Under the pieces are notes generated by a model. It worked only from the letters and a program-made list of their open reading frames with translations, was not told the origin of the DNA and did not search any database. From positions 1 through 11,525 of the forward strand of contig JAJUJY010000135.1 in assembly GCA_029265085.1 (NCBI GenBank): a stretch of DNA of 11,525 nucleotides, given 5' to 3'. This DNA is from Chloroflexota bacterium (GTDB lineage: Bacteria > Chloroflexota > Anaerolineae > Anaerolineales > Anaerolineaceae). Positions 6,240 to 11,525 of this stretch are shown here, piece by piece (position 1 is the first letter of the stretch; every line of letters starts with the position of its first letter). Position numbers and translations under genes: made by a program.

Positions 6240-7571
6240 TTACAAAGCAGTGATGATGATGCCAAACAGATAGCCTGCCAGCGTGCTGAAGACAGCCACC
6301 AACCCGACATAAATGGCGGTTTTCTTTTTGCCCATCACATTATTCAAGACCAGGATCGACTGGATGGAAAGCTCGGGATCGGCCAGCAGGTAAGCCAGCA
6401 GCGGTCCGCGCGCCATGCCCAGGTCAAGAAACATACGCGCCACCGGAACTTCCACCAGGGTGGGAAAGTACATGAATACACCAAACAGAACCCCAATCAG
6501 GTTTGCCCAGATTGTATTTTGACCGGCTAAGGTGCGCACCCAGCTTTCCGGAATGACGGCTTTGACTATTCCGGCGGCAAATACGCCCACAATTAACAGG
6601 GGAAAGATTTGTTTAACAAATTTCCAGGATTCCCAGATCCAACCGGCCAGCTCATCCTGGCTGAAACCGCGCCGGGCAGCGATTACAATCGCGGCTAACA
6701 GCAGCAATTCAGCAATGAACTTGCCATTAATACCAATCGCCAGGCTGCCAGTCTGGACGGATGGAGCGGCTGCCAGGATGGTGACTCCCACCAGAATTAG
6801 CGAGGCCGTTGTCCAACGATTAAACCCGTCCAAAACATCTTTCATTCCACGGCTTGCGGTCAGACCAATGACGACCAGCAGCACAATCAACAGCGCCCCC
6901 TGGAAGGTCAGGTTGGCGCTGGCGAGCGCATTTTCCAGCCCGGCGGGGAAAGAAATGGGGAGCAAAATGGAAAAGTAGGTGTGCGTGAGAACATCAACCT
7001 GCAGCGTTCCAGCAACCAGCACGGCGACCAGCAGCAGCAGCATGACCCAGATCGCCGGTTTTACTGCTGCGGTTTGACCAAAGGGCGAGTTGGCTAAAAA
7101 TTCGGCTGTGCGGGCGGCTTCTTCTTTGCGGAAGATCCAGGCCATGATGAGACCGAGCGTGATCCCAAAAAGGATGGAGAGCAGCAGGCGGGCAAAAGCA
7201 ATATCCGTACCAATGGCCGCTCCGGTATAGGCAATGGCCAGGATATTAATCGCCGGTCCGACAAACAAGAACGTGATTGCCGGCCCTAAGCCCGCGCCGC
7301 GCCGCCAGATGCCAGCAAAGAGCGGCAGAATGGTGCAGGAACAGACCGCCAGTAAGAAACCCCCAATGGCCGAAGCCGGGTAACTGATCCATTTGGAGGC
7401 GCGCGGCCCCAGGTAACGCGTGATCACTTCTTTGGGGACCATCGCGCTTAAATATCCGGCAATGACAAAGGCGGGTACCAGGCAGAGCAGCACATGGGCT
7501 GCCAGGTAATCCAGCAGACTGGTCCACCCCGACCAGAGCAGCGATCCAAGATAGGTTAAGACAGAATCCAT
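6240..7571 (-). CDS. ArsP/DUF318-family permease, probable organoarsenical or metalloid efflux
   Basis: The product is a 443-residue polytopic membrane protein with about ten hydrophobic segments in two halves, separated by a charged loop at about 147-172. Family hallmarks of PF03773 (ArsP_1/YraQ) are visible: AVCSCTILPLFAGIWRRGAG (75-94) with Cys77 and Cys79, FLFVGPAINILA (101-112), MYFPTLVEVPVARMF (368-382) and SIQSILVLNNVMGKKKTA (402-419). Characterised ArsP proteins export trivalent organoarsenicals such as methylarsenite; other members are uncharacterised. The context of an ArsR repressor and a CxxC thioredoxin-like protein supports metalloid or soft-metal export, though the exact ion is inference. 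GAGGG six bases before the ATG is a good ribosome binding site. A copy of the arsR operator core lies 27-42 bases upstream of the start, and a terminator separates the gene from trx, so it probably has its own repressed promoter. Confidence 0.88.
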   Translation of the reverse strand: MDSVLTYLGSLLWSGWTSLLDYLAAHVLLCLVPAFVIAGYLSAMVPKEVITRYLGPRASKWISYPASAIGGFLLAVCSCTILPLFAGIWRRGAGLGPAITFLFVGPAINILAIAYTGAAIGTDIAFARLLLSILFGITLGLIMAWIFRKEEAARTAEFLANSPFGQTAAVKPAIWVMLLLLVAVLVAGTLQVDVLTHTYFSILLPISFPAGLENALASANLTFQGALLIVLLVVIGLTASRGMKDVLDGFNRWTTASLILVGVTILAAAPSVQTGSLAIGINGKFIAELLLLAAIVIAARRGFSQDELAGWIWESWKFVKQIFPLLIVGVFAAGIVKAVIPESWVRTLAGQNTIWANLIGVLFGVFMYFPTLVEVPVARMFLDLGMARGPLLAYLLADPELSIQSILVLNNVMGKKKTAIYVGLVAVFSTLAGYLFGIIITAL

Positions 7572-7597
7572 ATCATTCCCTCGATAATATCAATCAT

Positions 7598-7613
7598 ATT
7601 CAAATAATTGAAT
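7598..7613. promoter_or_regulatory. Second ArsR-type operator, in front of the permease
   Basis: ATTCA-AATAAT-TGAAT has the same arms and 6-base spacing as the core of the arsR operator. The 14-base word TCAATCATATTCAA (7590-7603) is also shared exactly with 8301-8314. The site lies just upstream of minus-strand TATGAT and TATTAT hexamers that could serve as -10 elements, so a bound repressor would block the permease promoter. Confidence 0.68.
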
Positions 7614-7623
7614 AAACTTGCGC

Positions 7624-7650
7624 AAAAAATAGGGGCGAGTTCCCTCGCCC
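7624..7650 (-). terminator. Internal terminator between trx and permease
   Basis: GGGCGAG and CTCGCCC (7633-7650) form a perfect 7-bp stem with a 4-base loop. On the minus strand it is followed by CTATTTTTT. It lies 17 bases past the trx stop and 62 bases before the permease start, so the permease is partly or wholly uncoupled from arsR-trx transcription. Confidence 0.8.
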
Positions 7651-7666
7651 GTACTGGGTATTGTTC

Positions 7667-7906
7667 TTAGCGTGCCTGCAGCCATTCAGTAATTTCCGGC
7701 TTGCTGGGAATGCGGCCAGAAGAGAGCACCTGTTCGTCCACCACCAATGCGGGTGTGGAGAGGATGGGGTATTGCATAATCTCGTTGTGGTCAGTGACCT
7801 TGATGAATTCGGCCTCAATACCTAATTCGTTGACCACTTCACGAGTCAACATTTCCAACCGTTTGCAGTTGGCGCAGCCGCCGCCAAGGATTTTGATGTT
7901 TAACAT
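7667..7906 (-). CDS. Thioredoxin-like small redox protein (redox-active disulfide protein family)
   Basis: The product has 79 residues, a minimal thioredoxin fold. KILGGGCANCKRLE (5-18) holds the active-site pair Cys11 and Cys14, and STPALVVDEQV (50-60) provides the cis-proline (Pro52) and the following strand. Members of this group (the 'redox-active disulfide protein 2' type) commonly accompany ArsP/DUF318 permeases. A role as a reductant or metal-binding partner that hands substrate to the permease is plausible but unproven. It has no signal peptide, so it is predicted cytoplasmic. AAAGGAGA is positioned about 8 bases before the ATG. The gene begins 36 bases after arsR ends and is very likely co-transcribed with it, then is followed by an intrinsic terminator before the permease. 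Confidence 0.88.
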   Translation of the reverse strand: MLNIKILGGGCANCKRLEMLTREVVNELGIEAEFIKVTDHNEIMQYPILSTPALVVDEQVLSSGRIPSKPEITEWLQAR

Positions 7907-7942
7907 AGATGATTCTCCTTTGATCTATATCGAATGCGAGGG

Positions 7943-8308
7943 TTAATTCTTTCCCGAACATTTAGGGCAGAGGCAATTGACCGCTTGGGGACGGGGCGGC
8001 CGTTCGACCTGCCCAGGATGGGCAAGCGATTCAACTGCATCAATCACAGTAAATATTTGTGGATTGCTGACCTGGTAAAACACATTCCAGCCTTCGCGCC
8101 GGTCTTGGATCAGGCCTGCTTCACGCAGCACAGCTAACTGCTGTGAAATATACGCCTGGCGGAAGCCCAGTACAGCCTCCAGATGACAGACACAGGCTTC
8201 GTTGTCGCGCAGTACGTCCAAAATAGCCAGCCGCGCTGGATGGGTGAGCAGTTTTAGAAACTGCGCCTGTTGTTCATAAATGGGAGAGGTTGGTTCAATT
8301 TCAATCAT
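7943..8308 (-). CDS. ArsR/SmtB-family metalloregulatory repressor
   Basis: With the ATG at 8308 the product is a 121-residue winged-helix repressor. LLTHPARLAILDVL (20-33) opens the fold and ACVCHLEAVLG (38-48) carries the classic alpha-3 Cys39-x-Cys41 pair used by ArsR-type sensors for As(III)/Sb(III) and by some for softer metals. QAYISQQLAVLREAGLIQDR (51-70) is the recognition helix and REGWNVFYQV the wing. The tail CLCPKC (Cys112, 114, 117) is an extra potential metal site. The frame is open up to a TTG at 8368, which would add 20 residues, but that TTG and the codons after it overlap -35-like elements and the operator, so I prefer the ATG. Its leader would be very short and has no clear Shine-Dalgarno. 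The protein presumably represses itself with trx, and the permease through the second operator. Confidence 0.9.
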   Translation of the reverse strand: MIEIEPTSPIYEQQAQFLKLLTHPARLAILDVLRDNEACVCHLEAVLGFRQAYISQQLAVLREAGLIQDRREGWNVFYQVSNPQIFTVIDAVESLAHPGQVERPPRPQAVNCLCPKCSGKN

Positions 8309-8330
8309 ATTCAATCTTGTGAATATGATT
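8303..8330. promoter_or_regulatory. ArsR operator, 28-base perfect inverted repeat
   Basis: AATCATATTCA-ATCTTG-TGAATATGATT has 11-base perfect arms and a 6-base spacer. The core ATTCA-N6-TGAAT resembles the TGAA/TTCA-type operators of SmtB/ArsR repressors. It overlaps the likely -10 element, the transcription start and the arsR ATG, a typical autorepression geometry. Confidence 0.78.
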
Positions 8331-8350
8331 CTACTCAATTTGGCAGTCAA
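8322..8350 (-). promoter_or_regulatory. Probable arsR promoter
   Basis: On the minus strand TTGACT (8350-8345), a 17-base spacer and CATATT (8327-8322) form a sigma-70-like promoter. The -10 lies inside the operator. Transcription would begin only a few bases before the ATG at 8308, giving a nearly leaderless mRNA. TTGACA at 8368-8363 is an alternative -35 hexamer without a good -10 partner. Confidence 0.5.
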
Positions 8351-8504
8351 AGCAAGCTCAGATGTCAATCATTTAAGGTGACAAATGACCAGTATTTCTT
8401 CTGGTGATTCTATAAGTTCATGGGCAATCAAAGGAATCTTCTGCAGTGCAGTTCTCCCTGCTAAATGGATACCGGCCAAAAAACTTTTCCCACCGAACCT
8501 CTCC

Positions 8505-8529
8505 TTCTTTAAAGAAATTAACTTATAAT
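8505..8529 (+). promoter_or_regulatory. Promoter region of the glycosyltransferase gene
   Basis: A perfect TATAAT (8524-8529) ends 9 bases before the ATG at 8539, implying a leaderless or nearly leaderless transcript. The perfect 12-base palindrome TTCTTTAAAGAA (8505-8516) sits in the spacer/-35 position; no recognisable -35 hexamer is present. The palindrome could be an operator or chance in AT-rich sequence. Confidence 0.5.
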
Positions 8530-8538
8530 ATCTGTTTA

Positions 8539-10137
8539 ATGTCCCCCACTCAGAAACGCTACATGCTGCTCGGGCTGCTGATATCCGCCGCCTATTTTGC
8601 CATTTTTTGCTGGCCAAATGCGATAGCCTCAAATGATATTAATATGGTGCGCATTTTCGAGCCAGATGAAGCCGTGCCTTTGCCATATGTGTTTGACATG
8701 ATCAAGCCTGCCGCGTCTGTCAAGGAGGCGTTGATCAATTTTGCCTTTTACGATTACTACTTCTACGGTTACCCCTATTTTGCTGTATCGGCTCTGTCGA
8801 TCCTTCCACTAGCTCTTGCGGACCGATTAGGCGACATTCCCCTGGTAATGCTGATTCTGCGCCAGGTGGTCAGCGTGCTGCCTATGTTGTTGGCGGTGTT
8901 CGGGCTGGTGTATCTGCAAACGCGATTCCGTTCGTACAAGTCAGTGGTGTTGTTGGCCTTGCTGCTTTCCGTGCCAGCCCTGGTGCGAAACAACTTCTGG
9001 TGGCATCCGGACAGCCTTGCCATCCTGTTTGCGGTTGCAACGATTTTCTTCCTCGATCGGGATGCCTTGCGTTTTGGGCGTAACTATTACCTGGCTGCCG
9101 CCATGTGCGGCATTTCTGCTCAGATCAAAGGCATTGGCTTTTATTTCTTTCTCGCTGTGTTTGTGTATCTGTTGATTGGTTTCTATACAAAGAAAGCCTC
9201 GCTGCCGCGTCTGGTGTTGGCATCTGTTGGTTTCCTGGCGGTGATGGCGCTTGCGTATTTGGCAGCCAACCCTATTCTGATTTATCAAAGTGTGCGAAAG
9301 CGCTTCTTTCGGGTGATGGGCAGCCAGGCCCGCCTTTTGACAGAAGGTTACGAAATTGCCTATGCTCGCGGGCTTACAGCTGCCTGGCGTGAGGTACAAG
9401 CCAATTTCGGGCAGGCAATTTTCCTTTTGACAGCCTTTGCCGCCGCTATTTGGGGATCGCTGCGCGGACCCCGCCGCCTGTTGAATGCAATCATCCTTGC
9501 CTGGGCTATCCCTCTGACGGTAATGGTCTTTGTCCTTATCCATTTTAAGGCACAGTACTGGCTGCCGGTTATGCTGCCTGTTTTCTCGAGCCTGGTTGTT
9601 TTTCTGCCAGATCGGCTGCCTCGCCTGTCCGAATTTAAATCTACCCCGCAACTGGCCTTGCCTTTGCTGGCCACTCTGGTTATTTTTGCCCAGTTTGGCC
9701 AATTTACGTATAATGGTGTGCGGCGCTTTAACCAGCAGTTGACTCGCGAAGCAGATAGCACGGCAATTGTTTTTGCCCATAAAGCAATCGATGCGCTTGC
9801 TCCGCTGGGCGATAGCAGCCTCTATGTATATCATGAAGTTCGCATGTACCTTCCGCCGGACACGGGCTGGGGTACAGAAGCTATTTTTGAGATGCTCGAC
9901 TATGACTACATCCAACAACGTAACTTTGATGTGGTTATGGTGATGCAGGAACGTATTCGCGACTACATCAATCCAAATGCAAAGGCAATCGACGCCGCTG
10001 CGCTTGAGAAAAGTCGTGTCTTCTACCATGACGCAGAATCTGGAAGCATACAGGGTTATACCCTGGCATATCGGGATGATTTTGGCCTGGTGTTTGTTAA
10101 AAACGAACTGTATGAGCAATATTTTATTGGCCGTTAA
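8539..10137 (+). CDS. GT-C-like membrane glycosyltransferase (ArnT/PMT-type architecture)
   Basis: With the ATG at 8539 the product has 532 residues. A first membrane segment (about 8-26) is followed by a loop with Asp33 and EPDEA (41-45), the acidic position that serves as catalytic base in GT-C enzymes using polyprenyl-phosphate sugars. About ten more hydrophobic segments follow to about residue 390, with WHPDSL at 155-160 and FKAQYWLPVMLP at 336-347, the latter typical of the family's late periplasmic-face helix. The last 140 residues are soluble and probably extracytoplasmic. The donor and acceptor are unknown. The frame extends 31 codons upstream to an ATG at 8446, but that extension is not hydrophobic and contains the TATAAT promoter, so the internal start is preferred. 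The gene stands alone, divergent from the arsR unit and followed by a 285-base gap. Confidence 0.75.
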   Translation: MSPTQKRYMLLGLLISAAYFAIFCWPNAIASNDINMVRIFEPDEAVPLPYVFDMIKPAASVKEALINFAFYDYYFYGYPYFAVSALSILPLALADRLGDIPLVMLILRQVVSVLPMLLAVFGLVYLQTRFRSYKSVVLLALLLSVPALVRNNFWWHPDSLAILFAVATIFFLDRDALRFGRNYYLAAAMCGISAQIKGIGFYFFLAVFVYLLIGFYTKKASLPRLVLASVGFLAVMALAYLAANPILIYQSVRKRFFRVMGSQARLLTEGYEIAYARGLTAAWREVQANFGQAIFLLTAFAAAIWGSLRGPRRLLNAIILAWAIPLTVMVFVLIHFKAQYWLPVMLPVFSSLVVFLPDRLPRLSEFKSTPQLALPLLATLVIFAQFGQFTYNGVRRFNQQLTREADSTAIVFAHKAIDALAPLGDSSLYVYHEVRMYLPPDTGWGTEAIFEMLDYDYIQQRNFDVVMVMQERIRDYINPNAKAIDAAALEKSRVFYHDAESGSIQGYTLAYRDDFGLVFVKNELYEQYFIGR

Positions 10138-10204
10138 CTTGCCGAATCAACGAAAAATGAATTGAACGGCGATAATGGCGGTAAAGTTAAGTTCCGATTT
10201 TTTG
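10134..10204 (+). terminator. Weak terminator-like structure after the glycosyltransferase gene
   Basis: TTAACTT at the stop codon (10134-10140) pairs with AAGTTAA (10184-10190), and GCCG/CGGC lies within it. A T run (10198-10203) follows after a short gap. The stem is short and the loop long, so this is only a candidate. Confidence 0.3.
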
Positions 10205-10422
10205 CAGACAACGGTTCCGCATAGAGAAAATGAGATGTTTTTTGTTGGCTACTTGATTCTTGGAAACGGGGTTGAGTACGACTTTTTGGCACGCGTTGAG
10301 ATTCAGCGAAGTGTAATGATCTTCACTTTTTACTACCTGTTCCAAGATGGTCTCGCTCTTTTATAATTCAATGCTTATAATACAATTGAGATACGGTATT
10401 TATTATTTTTCAAAGGTGAGAT
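10138..10422. other. Intergenic gap before the zinc-ribbon gene
   Basis: I see no convincing gene; the only open frame of any size (63 codons, 10175-10366) lacks a ribosome binding site and family features. The right end carries two TATAAT hexamers (10362-10367 and 10376-10381) in an AT-rich stretch, the likely promoter of the next gene, with a leader of roughly 35-50 bases. Confidence 0.5.
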
Positions 10423-11364
10423 ATGGATAACTCTGCGCTCTCCAAACTAAATGAAGAACAGCTTTCGGTGTTGGATGATGATCTTAAAGCCGTTTTTTGC
10501 ACGCTGGATGAATACGATCAAGATTTCTTTGCCAAAAATTATAAGGCTAAGGACCTGCCGACTATCCTGGCACGCAAGCGCGAAATTATGCAGCGCAACC
10601 AGGGAGAGCGCGAACGGATTGCAAAGTTGAAAGAAGCATTTGCGAAGAATGCCCCGCCAACAACCGATGGAAAAAGCGAGGATATCCTGGCGGGTGTGGC
10701 CGGTGCGTTGGGAATTGGCGCGGCAGCGGCGGTTGTTGCCAGCGATAATACAGCCTTTTACCAGGGCGTGAAGCCCTATGAACTGGTTCCTGCACTGAGC
10801 AGCGAGTTTGAAACCGCACGTACCAGTGTTGCTACGGCGGGTAATCCGGATACTCTGACGGTAACGGTTTCATTGTTAACCGGACGTGCCCCGGTAGCAG
10901 CAATGACGGTGAATTTGACCGCCTTGAAGAATGGTACCGAGGTCAAGGTGAACGACCTGACGGCTCAAGGGGTGTTGGAGGCGATCAAATCTGGCGGGCA
11001 AAAATTGTTTGACCTGGCCGGTAAGGGGATTGAATTGCTGGTGCGGCGCGACCGAATTTCACCCATGGATTTATACCAAGCAGCCGACAGGACCCTGGAC
11101 AGCGGCGCTGATCTTGCTGAAACACTGCAGCAGCTTAAACTCAAAGAGCGTGCCTGGAAGGTCATCCGCCAGACGGCCGAAGCGATTGAAGCCAGCTACC
11201 GCGACCGGGTGGAAAAAGAGCGCCAGGAGCGTTTTCAGCTTGAACAGGCCTGGAGCCGGTATACAAATTGTCCCAACTGCTCGGTGGCCTTTGGCGCAGA
11301 GGATATGGAATGCCGGGTTTGCGGCGCTGCCCGTCCCGAAAAACCGCAAAAAGGGCTGGAATAA
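10423..11364 (+). CDS. Zinc-ribbon protein of unknown function (313 aa)
   Basis: The N-terminal 75 residues are helical and highly charged (RKREIMQRNQGERERIAKLK, 51-70). Residues 87-107 form a Gly/Ala-rich hydrophobic stretch (ILAGVAGALGIGAAAAVVAS) that could insert in a membrane or act as a glycine-zipper-like helix. About 115-185 looks like a beta-rich domain (TLTVTVSLLTG, AAMTVNLTALKNGTEVKV). A helical region with an amphipathic, coiled-coil-like segment follows (about 235-280, rich in K, E, R, Q). A C-terminal zinc ribbon closes the protein: Cys283-x2-Cys286 and Cys297-x2-Cys300. I do not recognise the family as a whole. The zinc ribbon is secure; a scaffold or nucleic-acid/protein-binding role is only a guess. 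AAAGGTGAG just before the ATG supports the start. The gene appears to be monocistronic in this window. Confidence 0.82.
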   Translation: MDNSALSKLNEEQLSVLDDDLKAVFCTLDEYDQDFFAKNYKAKDLPTILARKREIMQRNQGERERIAKLKEAFAKNAPPTTDGKSEDILAGVAGALGIGAAAAVVASDNTAFYQGVKPYELVPALSSEFETARTSVATAGNPDTLTVTVSLLTGRAPVAAMTVNLTALKNGTEVKVNDLTAQGVLEAIKSGGQKLFDLAGKGIELLVRRDRISPMDLYQAADRTLDSGADLAETLQQLKLKERAWKVIRQTAEAIEASYRDRVEKERQERFQLEQAWSRYTNCPNCSVAFGAEDMECRVCGAARPEKPQKGLE

Positions 11365-11373
11365 AAAAACACA

Positions 11374-11401
11374 GGCTACAGGTAGCAGGCGGTAGGTCAA
11401 A
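11374..11401. repeat. Degenerate 7-base tandem repeat
   Basis: Four successive heptamers, GGCTACA, GGTAGCA, GGCGGTA and GGTCAAA, share a GG start and a common core. It lies 10 bases after the zinc-ribbon stop codon. It resembles degenerate GGCGGTA-type heptad arrays I recall from Chloroflexota intergenic DNA (unchecked). Confidence 0.5.
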
Positions 11402-11403
11402 CC

Positions 11404-11423
11404 CCCTTTCCTTCAGGAGAGGG
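11404..11423. repeat. Pyrimidine/purine hairpin
   Basis: CCCTTTCCT pairs with AGGAGAGGG with one T-G position and a two-base loop. No T run follows, so it is not a clear terminator. It looks like an intergenic palindromic repeat. Confidence 0.5.
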
Positions 11424-11460
11424 CCGAGGAGAGGTCACAAAGCCTTCAGCCCCCCTTTGG

Positions 11461-11521
11461 TTCCCCCCATTTACGGACACGCGTGCTGGTGGATGGGATC
11501 GGTTACCGGAAATGGGGGGAA
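11461..11521. repeat. 16-base inverted repeat at the window's right end
   Basis: TTCCCCCCATTT (11461-11472) is perfectly complementary to AAATGGGGGGAA (11510-11521). Past one mismatch the pairing continues as CGG/CCG, giving 16-base arms around a 29-base loop. The element may extend beyond the window. Confidence 0.65.
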
Positions 11522-11525
11522 TGGG

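Noticed and set aside
8369..8632. An 87-codon minus-strand frame upstream of arsR
   Set aside because: It overlaps the glycosyltransferase start. The only good Shine-Dalgarno-like sequence in it (AAGGAGAGG) is not followed by an in-frame start, and the frame shows no family features.
8941..10119. A 392-codon open frame on the minus strand inside the glycosyltransferase gene
   Set aside because: It lies entirely antisense to a well-supported membrane-protein gene; its composition (rich in K, Q, N, H, C) is what the complement of hydrophobic codons yields, and no domain is recognisable.
10175..10366. A 63-codon plus-strand frame between the last two genes
   Set aside because: No ribosome binding site, no motif, and it ends over the promoter hexamers of the next gene.

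Overview
The window looks like a chromosomal stretch from a Chloroflexota bacterium, most likely of the Anaerolineae type. This is inferred from family content and style, not from a marker gene. The pointers are a large MalT/LuxR-type ATPase regulator, a ParB-fold protein of a kind I associate with Chloroflexota, moderate GC content, an apparently leaderless membrane-protein gene and repeat-bearing intergenic tails. No rRNA, tRNA, CRISPR array, transposase or phage gene was seen.

Layout. From 1 to 8308 every gene lies on the minus strand; from 8539 to 11364 both genes lie on the plus strand, so the two halves diverge at about 8310-8540. Reading the minus half in its transcription direction: an ArsR-type repressor (8308-7943), a thioredoxin-like small redox protein (7906-7667) and an ArsP/DUF318 permease (7571-6240) form a metalloid or soft-metal resistance module. 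Next come a ParB/sulfiredoxin-fold protein (5927-5454), an isoprenylcysteine-methyltransferase-like membrane protein (5383-4772), an 894-residue MalT/LuxR regulator (4659-1975), a 90-residue conserved-looking small protein (1836-1564), and an Ntn-hydrolase of the C45 acyltransferase type (from 1512, running off the window at base 1). On the plus strand are a GT-C-like membrane glycosyltransferase (8539-10137) and a 313-residue zinc-ribbon protein of unknown function (10423-11364), followed by a repeat-bearing tail.

How the parts work together. The clearest unit is arsR-trx-permease. A 28-base perfect inverted repeat covers the likely arsR promoter, and a second copy of its core (ATTCA-N6-TGAAT) lies in front of the permease, directly after an intrinsic terminator that separates trx from the permease. 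This suggests one repressor controlling two promoters. Four minus-strand intrinsic terminators (stems near 1885, 4721, 6184 and 7633) divide the left half into short transcription units. The LuxR regulator, small protein and C45 hydrolase may be functionally linked: they are consecutive on one strand, and the regulator-to-small-protein gap contains four alternately complementary hexamers ending in a terminator, the topology of an attenuator.

The most unusual items are the duplicated operator and the re-assigned arsR start, the attenuator-like segment at 1885-1965, the unassigned zinc-ribbon protein, the palindromes before the methyltransferase, and the repeat clusters at 5993-6050 and 11374-11525. 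No wholly new multi-gene system is evident.
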